A DNA stretch of 64,000 bases. Origin: Bog-473 sp963711065 (GTDB lineage Bacteria; Actinomycetota; Acidimicrobiia; Acidimicrobiales; RAAP-2). Within the stretch, counting starts at the first letter, position 1. Each line of letters starts with the position of its first letter. The notes below the pieces were generated by a model. The model did no database searches. It saw nothing but the letters and a program-made list of their open reading frames with translations, and was not told the DNA's origin. Location: positions 682,001 through 746,000 of the forward strand of contig CAVQCO010000007.1 in NCBI GenBank assembly GCA_963711065.1. The letters run 5' to 3'. A program made the translations under genes and the position numbers. Positions 33,280 to 42,089 of the stretch are shown here, one piece after another.

Positions 33280-36027
33280 ATGGCGACACGCCAAGAGCGA
33301 CCGGGCCCGCTGCTGCTGCTCGACGGGATGTCGCTGGCCTTCCGCGCCTACTTCGCGCTGCCCGACACCCTGGCCACCTCGACCGGTGTGGTCACCAACG
33401 CGGTGCACGGCTTCACGTCCATGCTCGTGTACCTCATCCGCGAGCAGCACCCCTCGGCCCTCGTCGTGGCCTTCGACGCCCCCGGGGCCACCTTCCGCGA
33501 CGAGATCCTCGAGGACTACAAGGCCGGGCGGGCCGAGACCCCCTGGCTGCTGCCGCCGCAGTTCGACATCATCCGCGAGGTCATGGGCGCACTGGCCGTC
33601 CCGGTCGTCGAGGCGCCGGGCTTCGAGGCGGACGACGTCATCGCCACGCTGGCCACCGAGGCAGCCGACCGCCGGTCCGAGGTCGTCATCGTGACCGGCG
33701 ACCGCGACAGCTTCCAGCTCGTGCGCGACCCCTTCATCCGGGTGCTCTACAACAAGCGCGGCGTGAGCGACTACGCGCTCTACGACGAGGCGGGCATCGT
33801 CGCGCGCACCGGCGTCCCGCCCTCGCAGTACGTGCTGCTGGCCGCCCTGCGGGGAGACCCCTCGGACAACCTGCCGGGCGTGCCGGGCGTGGGGGAGAAG
33901 ACCGCGGCCAAGCTCCTCACGTCCTACGGCGACCTCGACGGCATCTTCTCGCACCTGGACGAGCTCACGCCCAAGTTGCGGGAGAACCTGGCGGCGAGCG
34001 AGGAGCTGGCCCGCTCGAACGCCCGGATCATCCCGCTCGTGCGCGACGTGCCCCTCGAGCTCGACGTGGAGCACATCGAGCTCGGCGGCTGGGACCGCGC
34101 CACGGCCGAGGCGACCTTCGAGCGCTACGAGATGAGGACCGTCTGGCAGCGTCTCGAAGAGCTCCTCGACGCCGGCGCGTTGGGGGAGCCCGCGCCGGGC
34201 AGTGCCGGACCGGCGCCCACGACAGGTGCGGCCGCGGGGGCCGCCGCCCCGGCAGGCAGCGACGAGCCCGCCGGGCCCCCGTTGGAGCTGCGCGACGTGG
34301 CGCTGCCGGCGACTGCCGCGGCGGCCGCGAAGACCCTCGACGAGCTGGGGAAGGGCCGGCTGGCGCTGGCCGCGCGCTGGACGGGCATGCCCGGGCGCAG
34401 CGAGCTGGTGGGACTGGTGCTGGTGGCGACCGAGGGCGAGGAGGCGGGCCTCGGGGTCATGGTGCCGGGCGACCTGCTCGGCGCGGCCTCGGTCGTCAAG
34501 AAGCTCAACGTCGTGCTGGCCCGGGCCGTCCTCGGCCACCACGCCAAGGAGGCCATGCGGTCGCTGCTGCCGCTCGGCATCGACCTGAAGGGGCTCGAGA
34601 TGGACACCGCCGTGGCGGCGTACCTGCTCGACGCCTCGACGGGGGAGTACGGCCTGCAGCAGCTGCGCGAGCAGACCGGCCAGCTCTCGCTCGACATCGC
34701 GGAGCCCGGGACCGAGGCCCTCGACGTGGCCCGGGAGGCGGCCGGCGAGGCCGCCGACGTCGCCGCCATGGCCGCCGGCTTCCGCCGGCGCCTGCAGTCC
34801 GAGGACATGGTCATGCTGCACGACGAGATCGAGACGCCGCTGGTGCGGGTCCTGGCCAAGATGGAGGTGGCCGGCATCGGCATCGACCGGTCCGAGCTGC
34901 AGGCGATCGCCGACTCGCTCGCGGCCTCGGCGGCGACGCTCCAGGCCGACGTGCAGGAGCTGGCCGGGCACGAGTTCAACGTGAACTCGACGCCGCAGCT
35001 GCGCACGGTGCTCTACGACGAGATCGGGCTGACGCCCGGCAAGAAGACGAAGACCGGCTTCTCGACCGACGCCCAGACGCTCGAGAGCCTGCGCGGGTCG
35101 CATCCCATCATCGAGGCGCTGCTGGACTACCGCGAGGTCGAGAAGCTGCGCTCGACCTACGGCGAGAGCCTGTTGGCCGAAGTGCAGGCCGACGGCCGCA
35201 TCCACGCTTCGTTCGGCCAGACGGTGGCCCGCACCGGGCGGATCTCCTCGGACCGCCCCAACCTGCACAACATCCCGGTCCGCAGCGAGCTCGGGAAACA
35301 GTTCCGCCGCGCCTTCGTGCCGGCGGAGGGCTGCACGTTCCTCGTGGCCGACTACGACCAGGTGGAGCTGCGCTGCATCGCGCACCTCTCCGAGGATCCC
35401 GGGCTGATCGACGCCATGACGTCGGGGTCCGACGTGCACCGCATGGTGGCTGCCGCCGTCTACGGCATCCCGCCCGGAGAGGTCACGCACACCCAGCGCG
35501 AGTTCGCCAAGATGGTCTCGTACGGGCTCGCCTACGGCATGGAGGCCTACGGACTGAGCCAGCGCCTGGGCGTCCCCGTGGAGGAGGCGGCCGCCATCAT
35601 GGAGAGCTACTTCGGCGCCTTCCCACTGGTGAAGCAGTACATGGACCACACGGTGGCCGAGGCCAAGATCCGCGGCGCCACCCGCACCATGTTCGGCCGC
35701 ATCCGGCCGCTGCCCGACCTCCACGCGGCGAACTACCGCCTGCGCCAGGCCGCGGAGCGCCAGGCCATGAACGCGGGCATCCAAGGGCTGGCGGCCGACA
35801 TCTTCAAGCTGGCGCTGGTCCGGCTCGACCGCGACCTCGAGGCGGACGAGCTGGCGAGCCGCCTCGTGCTCCAGGTGCACGACGAGGTCATCGTCGAGGT
35901 CGCCCCGGGGGAAGAGGAGGACGTGCGCCGCCGCACCGAGTCCGCCCTCACCGGGGCGGCGGACCTCAAGGTCCCGCTCACCATCTCCATGGCGACGGGA
36001 CCGAGCTGGGCGGCCGCCAAGGGCTGA
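33280..36027 (+). CDS. polA: DNA polymerase I
   Basis: 915 residues. 5'-nuclease domain at about 8-300 (LLLLDGMSLAFRAYFALP, FEADDVIA, TGDRDSFQLV, GVPGVGEKTA). The middle domain corresponds to the 3'-5' exonuclease fold but lacks the DxE metal motif (LALAARWTGM where a DTET-like sequence is expected), so proofreading is probably absent, as in other actinobacterial and Taq-type enzymes. Polymerase motif A around Asp691 (ADYDQVELR), motif B REFAKMVSYGLAYG at about 739-752, motif C QVHDEVIVE at about 866. Fills gaps in excision repair and removes primers. It has its own promoter-like hexamer. Confidence 0.97.
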   Translation: MATRQERPGPLLLLDGMSLAFRAYFALPDTLATSTGVVTNAVHGFTSMLVYLIREQHPSALVVAFDAPGATFRDEILEDYKAGRAETPWLLPPQFDIIREVMGALAVPVVEAPGFEADDVIATLATEAADRRSEVVIVTGDRDSFQLVRDPFIRVLYNKRGVSDYALYDEAGIVARTGVPPSQYVLLAALRGDPSDNLPGVPGVGEKTAAKLLTSYGDLDGIFSHLDELTPKLRENLAASEELARSNARIIPLVRDVPLELDVEHIELGGWDRATAEATFERYEMRTVWQRLEELLDAGALGEPAPGSAGPAPTTGAAAGAAAPAGSDEPAGPPLELRDVALPATAAAAAKTLDELGKGRLALAARWTGMPGRSELVGLVLVATEGEEAGLGVMVPGDLLGAASVVKKLNVVLARAVLGHHAKEAMRSLLPLGIDLKGLEMDTAVAAYLLDASTGEYGLQQLREQTGQLSLDIAEPGTEALDVAREAAGEAADVAAMAAGFRRRLQSEDMVMLHDEIETPLVRVLAKMEVAGIGIDRSELQAIADSLAASAATLQADVQELAGHEFNVNSTPQLRTVLYDEIGLTPGKKTKTGFSTDAQTLESLRGSHPIIEALLDYREVEKLRSTYGESLLAEVQADGRIHASFGQTVARTGRISSDRPNLHNIPVRSELGKQFRRAFVPAEGCTFLVADYDQVELRCIAHLSEDPGLIDAMTSGSDVHRMVAAAVYGIPPGEVTHTQREFAKMVSYGLAYGMEAYGLSQRLGVPVEEAAAIMESYFGAFPLVKQYMDHTVAEAKIRGATRTMFGRIRPLPDLHAANYRLRQAAERQAMNAGIQGLAADIFKLALVRLDRDLEADELASRLVLQVHDEVIVEVAPGEEEDVRRRTESALTGAADLKVPLTISMATGPSWAAAKG

Positions 36028-36064
36028 GCGCCGGGGGCGTGGGAGACACGGTCTGAGCAGCTGG

Positions 36065-36070
36065 TACGCT
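36065..36070 (+). promoter_or_regulatory. Candidate -10 TACGCT for rpsA
   Basis: TACGCT lies about 110 nt upstream of the rpsA start in the 152-bp polA-rpsA gap. The resulting leader would be long enough for autoregulation by S1, as known in other bacteria. No -35 is evident. Confidence 0.3.
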
Positions 36071-36179
36071 GTCCCCCCTTGCCCGCCGGCACCGGCGGCG
36101 GCGCGACCCGTATCCCTCGAGAACCGACCCCGGCGCGGTCCTGCGGTTGCAAGTCGCACCCGCCGCAAGGAGCTTCACC

Positions 36180-37643
36180 ATGGCTGACGCATCACGCACC
36201 TCCCTCCTCTCCCCCGAGGCGATGGGCAGCTTCGACGCCGAGGGGAACTACACCCCCCGCACCATCGTCGACGACGACCTGGCGGACGCCGATCTCGAAC
36301 AGGCGATGGGTGACTCCATCATCGAGTTCGACGACGGCGACGTTATCGAGGGGACGGTCGTCAAGATCGACCGCGACGAGGTCCTGCTCGACATCGGCTT
36401 CAAGTCCGAGGGCGTCATCCCCGCCCGCGAGCTGTCCATCCGCAACGACGCGAATCCCGAGGAGATCGTGTCGCTCGGCGAGCACGTCGAGGCGCTCGTC
36501 CTCCAGAAGGAGGACAAGGAGGGGCGGCTGGTCCTGTCCAAGAAGCGGGCCCAGTACGAGCGGGCCTGGACGACGATCGAGGAGAAGAAGAACAACGGCG
36601 AGATGGTCTCCGGCCCCGTCATCGAGGTCGTGAAGGGCGGGCTCATCGTCGACATCGGCCTGCGCGGCTTCCTGCCCGCCTCGCTGGTGGAGCTGCGCCG
36701 GGTGCGCGAGCTGCAGCCCTACGTGGGCAAGGTGATCGAGGCGAAGATCATCGAGCTCGACCGGAACCGCAACAACGTCGTGCTCTCGCGCCGGGCCTGG
36801 CTCGAGGAGGCCCAGAAGGAGCAGCGGGGCGACTTCCTGCAGAACCTCAAGCCGGGAGAGCGTCGCAAGGGTGTCGTCTCCTCGGTGGTCAACTTCGGCG
36901 CCTTCGTGGACCTCGGCGGCATGGACGGCCTCGTCCACGTGTCCGAGCTCAGCTGGAAGCACGTCGACCACCCGTCGTCGGTGGTGTCGGTGGGCGACGA
37001 GATCGAGGTCGAGGTGCTCGACGTGGACCTCGACAAGGAGCGCATCAGCCTCTCCCTCAAGGCCACGCAGTCCGACCCCTGGCAGGAGTTCGCCGACAGC
37101 CACGCGGTCGGCCAGCTCGTCTACGGTCGCATCACCAAGCTCGTCCCCTTCGGCGCCTTCGTCCAGGTGGGCGACGGGATCGAGGGGCTGGTGCACATCA
37201 GCGAGATGGCGGTGCACCACGTCGACCTTCCCGAGCAGGTGGTCACGCCGGGCGAGGAGCTGTGGGTGAAGATCATCGACATCGACCTGCAGCGCCGGCG
37301 CATCTCCCTGTCGATCAAGCAGGCCGCCGAGGGTGGCGAGGTCTCCGAGGAGTACCGCGAGGCCTTCGGCGAGCACGCCTACGACGAGGAGGGCAACTAC
37401 ATCGGCTTCGACTACGCCGAGGGCGAGTTCACCCCCGAGACCGAGGCCCAGGCGGCCTGGGCGGACTTCGCCGAGGAGATCGGGACCCAGGTGCACCAGC
37501 CCGAGGCGGGCAGTCCGGAGGCCGAGGCCCAGGCGGCGGCCGCGGCCTCCGAGTCGCCCACGGCCACCGAGTCGCCCGCGGTGGAGGCACCGGCTGCAGA
37601 GGCGCCTCCCGTCGAGGCCCCGACGGAGGCCGTGACCGAGTAG
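36180..37643 (+). CDS. rpsA: 30S ribosomal protein S1
   Basis: 487 residues from ATG 36180, chosen because AAGGAG lies 7 nt upstream. Four S1 (OB-fold) RNA-binding repeats: about 51-120 (GDVIEGTVVKIDRDEVLLDIG), 140-205 (VIEVVKGGLIVDIGLRG), 225-295 (RKGVVSSVVNFGAFVDLGGMDG) and 310-380 (VYGRITKLVPFGAFVQVGDGIEG). Four domains are usual in actinobacteria, against six in E. coli. The C-terminal tail is acidic with a Pro/Ala/Glu low-complexity end. Recruits mRNA to the 30S subunit. polA-rpsA order is common in actinobacteria. Confidence 0.97.
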   Translation: MADASRTSLLSPEAMGSFDAEGNYTPRTIVDDDLADADLEQAMGDSIIEFDDGDVIEGTVVKIDRDEVLLDIGFKSEGVIPARELSIRNDANPEEIVSLGEHVEALVLQKEDKEGRLVLSKKRAQYERAWTTIEEKKNNGEMVSGPVIEVVKGGLIVDIGLRGFLPASLVELRRVRELQPYVGKVIEAKIIELDRNRNNVVLSRRAWLEEAQKEQRGDFLQNLKPGERRKGVVSSVVNFGAFVDLGGMDGLVHVSELSWKHVDHPSSVVSVGDEIEVEVLDVDLDKERISLSLKATQSDPWQEFADSHAVGQLVYGRITKLVPFGAFVQVGDGIEGLVHISEMAVHHVDLPEQVVTPGEELWVKIIDIDLQRRRISLSIKQAAEGGEVSEEYREAFGEHAYDEEGNYIGFDYAEGEFTPETEAQAAWADFAEEIGTQVHQPEAGSPEAEAQAAAAASESPTATESPAVEAPAAEAPPVEAPTEAVTE

Positions 37644-37671
37644 CGCGGCGGCACCGAGCGACGGAGGGCAC

Positions 37672-38010
37672 ATGGACGAGGCGCGAGCACGCGAGCTGTT
37701 GCAGTCGGAGCGCGAACGGGTCGAAGGGCTGCTGCGCCAGCTCGACGAGGCACGTGACGAGGACCGGGACGCGGCGGGCGGTGCCGGGGACATCGCGGAC
37801 CCCGCGCAACCCCTGACGGCGGAGCAGGGGGACGACGCGGTGGCGGAGAGCCTGCGGGGCCGGCTGGCCGCCATTCAGCGGGCCGAGTCGAGGCTCGCCG
37901 ACGGCACCTACGGTCGCTCGCTGCGAAGCAACGTCCCGATCCCCGACGAGCGCCTCGAGGCGGACCCCGCCGCCGAGCTGACCGTCGAGGAAGAGGCGGC
38001 GTCGCCCTAG
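37672..38010 (+). CDS. DksA/TraR-like protein lacking zinc cysteines
   Basis: 112 residues. The N-terminal helix pair (LLQSERERVEGLLRQLDEARDEDRD) and GTYGRSLRSNVPIPDERLEADPAAELTV follow the DksA/TraR family closely, but the C4 zinc positions are Ser, Ser, Thr/Val and Glu instead of Cys. A few alpha-proteobacterial DksA homologues also lack cysteines and stay functional. It could bind RNA polymerase or be a repurposed relative. It lies 28 nt after rpsA in the same direction, and its stop overlaps the convergent membrane gene by 4 nt. Confidence 0.75.
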   Translation: MDEARARELLQSERERVEGLLRQLDEARDEDRDAAGGAGDIADPAQPLTAEQGDDAVAESLRGRLAAIQRAESRLADGTYGRSLRSNVPIPDERLEADPAAELTVEEEAASP

Positions 38011-38468
38011 CTGCGGGCGTGCCGCAGGCGGGCGTGCCGTGCGATGCGCCGCAGGCTGACCAGCGCGAGGACGATGAAGCTCCCCTCCACGAGGAGGCTC
38101 ACGGTGCCGAGCACGTACCCCCAGTGGCCGATGTCACCCGGGTCGCCCGGGACGCCCACCGTGCGGGACAGGAGGTACCCGGTCATCGGCCCGATGCTCG
38201 ATGCCATCCCCAGGGCCCAACCCAGCACCTTGCCCCGGATGAGCAGCGCGGCGGCGATCGCGCTGGTGGTCTCCACGAGGTAGTACCCGTACTTCATCCA
38301 CGCCGGGGTCACGTTGCCCAGGAGGCCTCCTTGGTCCTCCAGGTGCACGATGGCGATGGCCATGGCGAGCGTCGCGCCCAGCACGAGCACCGGGAGCGGG
38401 CTCACGACGTCGTCGGCGAGGAGAGAGAGCCGGGCCGGGGCCGTCGGACGTTCCGAGAAGGTGTGCAT
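38007..38468 (-). CDS. Four-helix membrane protein, unknown function
   Basis: 153 residues if started at ATG 38468 (ATG 38486 gives 159). Hydrophobic segments at about 25-41, 60-80, 85-105 and 118-140 and a basic C-terminus (RRIARHARLRHARS). No motif recognised. It is convergent with the DksA-like gene and is the last minus-strand gene after the ATP-grasp gene, about 90 bp from it, so it could be the tail of the opp operon. Confidence 0.6.
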   Translation of the reverse strand: MHTFSERPTAPARLSLLADDVVSPLPVLVLGATLAMAIAIVHLEDQGGLLGNVTPAWMKYGYYLVETTSAIAAALLIRGKVLGWALGMASSIGPMTGYLLSRTVGVPGDPGDIGHWGYVLGTVSLLVEGSFIVLALVSLRRIARHARLRHARS

Positions 38469-38576
38469 GCGCGATGTCCTCCACACTCGTCGTGTCGATG
38501 TCCAGATCGATGTACGGCGGTGCAGGGGTCCCGGATTGCGCCGCCGCGTCCGCGCCGGCGTCGGAGGTCGGTCAGT

Positions 38577-39473
38577 TCACCGTTGCGACGCGATGCGTTC
38601 GCGCAACACGGCCGCGAAGCGGTCGGCGCCCGCAGGCTCCAGCGCGAAGAAGAGCATGGGGTCGAGCAGCTCGAGCTCGAGCACCGCCGCCGCGCCGTCC
38701 GCCCGCTCGACGACGTCGACGCGGGCGTAGGCGGTCGGGCCGAGCAGCCGCTCGGCGGCCGCCAGGGCCAGGCGCCCCACCGCGAGCTGTGCCCCGGTCG
38801 GCGGGGCGACGGAGACGACCTGGTTGGCGATCAGGCTGTCGGTGGCCCCCACCCCGCGGCGGATCATCGGGTCCTTGTGGATCGCGTGGCTGAAGCTGCC
38901 GCCGAGGAAGACGAGGCCGGACTCGCCGGCGTCGTCGACCGCCGGCTGGTACGGCTGGATCATCGCCACGCGGCCGCCGCCCACCAGCTCCGCGACGTGC
39001 GCGCGCGCCGCCGCGTGCTCGTGGGGCTCGTAGCGCGCCGTCCGGTAGCCGCCGCCCGACACCGAGGGCTTGACCACCACCTCGCCGGGGGGCAGCGGCG
39101 GGTCGGAGGCGCCGTCGCCGGCCTCGACCCACCCGGTCGGGACGATCGGGACGCCGGCTGCGTCCAGGTCGCGCAGGTAGCGCTTGTCGAGGTTCCAGTG
39201 CAGGGTGGCAGGGGAGTTGACCAGGGCGGTCCCGCCCGCGGCCACGGCGTCCACCCAGGCCAGGAACGCCGCGGCGTGGTGGATGTGGTCCCAGGCGCCG
39301 TTCGCCACGACCAGGTCGAACGTGGACCAGTCCTGCGTGGGGTCGCTCCACACGGCGGTCCGGGCGTGGATCCCGACCTCGGCCAGCGCGGCGGTCAGGA
39401 GCGGGCCCTCCTCGAGCAGGTCCGGATAGTCGGGCGAGGCGGCCAGGGCCACCCGGGGACGACGGCCGGGCAC
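38577..39473 (-). CDS. ATP-grasp ligase-like protein
   Basis: 298 residues. The N-terminal part (RVALAASPDYPDLLEEGPLLTAAL) and NSPATLHWNLDKRYLRDL, then GEVVVKPSVSGGG, VAMIQPYQPAV, and LELELLDPMLFF follow the ATP-grasp layout of RimK/glutathione-synthetase-like proteins: the Lys of VVKPSVSGGG binds ATP, and the ELELLDP acidic pair takes the place of the metal ligands. Such enzymes join a carboxylate to an amine via acyl-phosphate. Substrate unknown. It begins 10 nt after the secreted serine hydrolase and so belongs to the oppBCDF operon by spacing. Confidence 0.75.
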   Translation of the reverse strand: MPGRRPRVALAASPDYPDLLEEGPLLTAALAEVGIHARTAVWSDPTQDWSTFDLVVANGAWDHIHHAAAFLAWVDAVAAGGTALVNSPATLHWNLDKRYLRDLDAAGVPIVPTGWVEAGDGASDPPLPPGEVVVKPSVSGGGYRTARYEPHEHAAARAHVAELVGGGRVAMIQPYQPAVDDAGESGLVFLGGSFSHAIHKDPMIRRGVGATDSLIANQVVSVAPPTGAQLAVGRLALAAAERLLGPTAYARVDVVERADGAAAVLELELLDPMLFFALEPAGADRFAAVLRERIASQR

Positions 39474-39483
39474 AACGGGCCGC

Positions 39484-41103
39484 TCAGCCGGCGCCGAGGG
39501 CGTCGAACATGAGGGACGCCAGCGTGTTGATCGTGTCCACGCCGTAGCTCTCGCTCGGGTTGTCGTCGGTGAGGATGGCGAACACGTAGTCCCGCCCGGC
39601 CCCCGAGACGTAGCCGATGCTGTTCACCTGTGCACCCCCGGCCGGGGTGATGAAACCGGTCTTCACGGCGACCGAACCCGGCGGCGCGCCGGACGGCACG
39701 CCCCACACCTGGTCGGGCCGGACGTCGTGCATCAGGGACAGCCCGTAGGCACGCGAGGCGTCGGAGAGAATGGCGTTGGGGTAGGCGAAGGTGCGCACCA
39801 CCTTCACCATGTCGTCGGCGCTCGTCGTCGTGTAGGCCCAGCCGATGTTGGTCGCGGTGACCGGGCCGGGGTACGGCGTGGTCGACTGGAGCCCCAGCAG
39901 GCGGTCGAACGCCGACAGGCCGGGCGCGCCGCCGTCGATGTTCCACATGGCCGTGGCGGCGTTGTTGTCGCTCACCTCGATCATCGGCGGCATCAGCCCG
40001 GCCTGGTCCGGCGGGATGCCGCCGGCGCGCTGGTCGGCGGCGAGCGCGTCGGCCATGAAGTCGACCTTGACGATGCTCGCGGTCACCTGGACCTGGCCCG
40101 GGTTCAGGTCCCACGTCATGCCGGTACGGCCGTCGTAGATCGCCACCGAGACGTTGTCGGCCCGCTGGGCCAGGTACCCCGAGACGGCGGGCCCGAAGGG
40201 ATACGGCACGCTGCCGTAGGCCACGCGGTAGGCCGAGGCCGACGCAGTGCCGCCCCCGACGATGCCGACCGCCGGGACGTTCGGCGCGCTGAGCGCCGAG
40301 CCGCCGAACGGCGCGTCACCGAAGTTGAACACCCCGCCGTCGCGGGCGACGAGCCAGTAGCCGCGTCCGTCGGGCGTCGCGGCCATGCCCACCACGGGCG
40401 CGTTCAGCGCGAGGCTGCCGGTCGACCCCTCGAAGGCGGCGTCGCCGAAGCTGAAGATCCCACCGTCCGAAGCGACCGTCCAGTACCCGCCGCCGTCGGC
40501 GCTCGACGCCATGCCCACCACCGGCGCGTTCAGCGGCTGGCCGCCCTCGGAGCCGTGGAAGGCGGCGTCGCCGAAGCTGAAGACCCCGCCGTCGCGCGCG
40601 ACCAGCCAGTAGCCCCCGCCGTCGGGGGTCGCCGCCATGCCCACGATCGGCTGGTCCAGCGGCTGGCCCCCCTCGGAGCCGTCGTAGGGGGCGTCGAACG
40701 CGAAGACCCCGCCGTCGGACGCCACCAGCCAGTAGCCGCCGGTGGCGGGGTCCGCGGCCATCCCGACGATGGGCTGGGCCAGCACCAGGCCACCCGTCGA
40801 CCCGTGGAAGGCGGCGTCGCCGTAGGAGAAGATCCCGCCGTCGGAGGCCACGAGCCAGTAGCCGCCGCCGTCGGCCGTGGAGGCCATGGCGATCACGGGC
40901 CGGTTCGGCGTCCCGCCCGAGAGGTCACCCAGCGGCGCGAGCCCGAACGACCGCACGGCGTCGGGCAGGACCGGGGCGTCGGCGCCGCTCGGGGCGGCCG
41001 GCAGCGCCAGGGCGACCGCCCCCGGGGCGGCGAGGAACGCCAGGAGGGTGGCGGCGAGCCGCAGCCCCCGCCGTGCCCGGTTCCGTGCGGCGCGGGGGCT
41101 CAA
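39484..41103 (-). CDS. Secreted class A beta-lactamase/DD-peptidase-like protein with GYWLV repeats
   Basis: 539 residues with a TTG start at 41103 overlapping the upstream ATPase stop (TTGA). Signal peptide at about 15-45. Residues about 60-290 contain five GGYWLVASDGGIFSFGDAAFHGS-type repeats, the same family as in the S53 protein at 10256-17761. The C-terminal domain is a serine beta-lactamase/penicillin-binding fold: Ser343-Ile-Val-Lys346 (SxxK), SDNNAAT (SDN) and VKTGF (KTG). It would act on peptidoglycan or beta-lactams outside the cell. Coupling to an oligopeptide importer suggests peptidoglycan turnover, which is an inference. Confidence 0.87.
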   Translation of the reverse strand: MSPRAARNRARRGLRLAATLLAFLAAPGAVALALPAAPSGADAPVLPDAVRSFGLAPLGDLSGGTPNRPVIAMASTADGGGYWLVASDGGIFSYGDAAFHGSTGGLVLAQPIVGMAADPATGGYWLVASDGGVFAFDAPYDGSEGGQPLDQPIVGMAATPDGGGYWLVARDGGVFSFGDAAFHGSEGGQPLNAPVVGMASSADGGGYWTVASDGGIFSFGDAAFEGSTGSLALNAPVVGMAATPDGRGYWLVARDGGVFNFGDAPFGGSALSAPNVPAVGIVGGGTASASAYRVAYGSVPYPFGPAVSGYLAQRADNVSVAIYDGRTGMTWDLNPGQVQVTASIVKVDFMADALAADQRAGGIPPDQAGLMPPMIEVSDNNAATAMWNIDGGAPGLSAFDRLLGLQSTTPYPGPVTATNIGWAYTTTSADDMVKVVRTFAYPNAILSDASRAYGLSLMHDVRPDQVWGVPSGAPPGSVAVKTGFITPAGGAQVNSIGYVSGAGRDYVFAILTDDNPSESYGVDTINTLASLMFDALGAG

Positions 41104-42089
41104 GACCCGATCGGGAAGTGACAGGCCACCTGGTGGCCGGGGGCGAGCTGCCGCATCTCGGGGACCTCCTCGGCGCAGCGCGCCTCGGCCCGCGGGCAGC
41201 GGGTGCGGAACCGGCAGCCCGAGGGCGGGTTGATCGGGCTGGGCGGCTCGCCGACCAGAGGCACCGACGTGCGGGGGGCCTCGGGGTCGGGCTCGACGGC
41301 CGAGGCCAAGAGCGCGGCGGTGTAGTGGTGGGCGGGCCCCTCGTAGAGGATGTCGGACGGCGCGATCTCGCACAGGCGGCCCAGGTACATCACGGCCACC
41401 CGGTCGCTGACGTTCTTCACCACGGCCAGGTCGTGGGCGATGAACAGCACCGTCAGGTGGTACTCGTTCTTCAGGTCCTCGAGCAGGTTGAGGATCTGGG
41501 CCTGCACCGACACGTCGAGAGCGGAGACGATCTCGTCGCAGACGAGCAACTTCGGCCGCAGGGCGAGCGCGCGGGCGATGCTGATGCGTTGGCACTGCCC
41601 GCCGGAGAACTCGCGGGGCCGGCGACCGCCGTTCAGGTAGGGGTCGATCCCGACCTTGTCGAGCATGGAGTAGGCGGTCTCCCGGCGCTCGTCCTTCGTC
41701 CCGATCTTCCAGATGCTCAGCGGCTCGGCGACGATGTCCTGGACCCGGCGCCGCGGGTTGAGCGACGAGATCGGGTCCTGGAAGATCATCTGGACCTGGG
41801 TGCGCAGCGTGCGCAGGTCGCCGCGGTTGAGCGCCGTCAGCTCCGTGTCGCCGAAGCGGATCTTGCCCGAGGTCGCCCGCTCCACCTGGACGATGGCGCG
41901 CCCGGTGGTGGACTTGCCGCAGCCGGACTCCCCGACGAGCCCGAGGGTCTCGCCCTGGCGCATGGTGAACGAGATGCCCGCCACCGCCTGGACCGTCGTG
42001 CTGCCCTTGTGGAAGGAGACGTGCAGGTCCTCGACGGAGAGGAGCGGATCGGTGCCGACGGCGGCCGTCTCGACGGCGGTGTCGGTCAT
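41100..42089 (-). CDS. oppF: Oligopeptide/dipeptide ABC transporter ATPase
   Basis: 329 residues. Walker A GESGCGKST (about 49-57), Q-loop QMIFQDPISSLNPR, signature FSGGQCQRISIARAL, Walker B LLVCDEIVSALD, H-loop FIAHD. The C-terminal CRFRTRCPRAEARC region is the cysteine-containing oligopeptide-transporter extension (Fe-S cluster binding in some homologues). The signature has Gln-Cys-Gln in place of Gln-Arg/Lys-Gln. ATG 42089 overlaps the oppD stop by 4 nt. Confidence 0.93.
   Translation of the reverse strand: MTDTAVETAAVGTDPLLSVEDLHVSFHKGSTTVQAVAGISFTMRQGETLGLVGESGCGKSTTGRAIVQVERATSGKIRFGDTELTALNRGDLRTLRTQVQMIFQDPISSLNPRRRVQDIVAEPLSIWKIGTKDERRETAYSMLDKVGIDPYLNGGRRPREFSGGQCQRISIARALALRPKLLVCDEIVSALDVSVQAQILNLLEDLKNEYHLTVLFIAHDLAVVKNVSDRVAVMYLGRLCEIAPSDILYEGPAHHYTAALLASAVEPDPEAPRTSVPLVGEPPSPINPPSGCRFRTRCPRAEARCAEEVPEMRQLAPGHQVACHFPIGS

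Noticed and set aside
33259..36168. Long minus-strand frame of 969 residues
   Set aside because: Antisense to polA, no recognisable domain, low-complexity composition.
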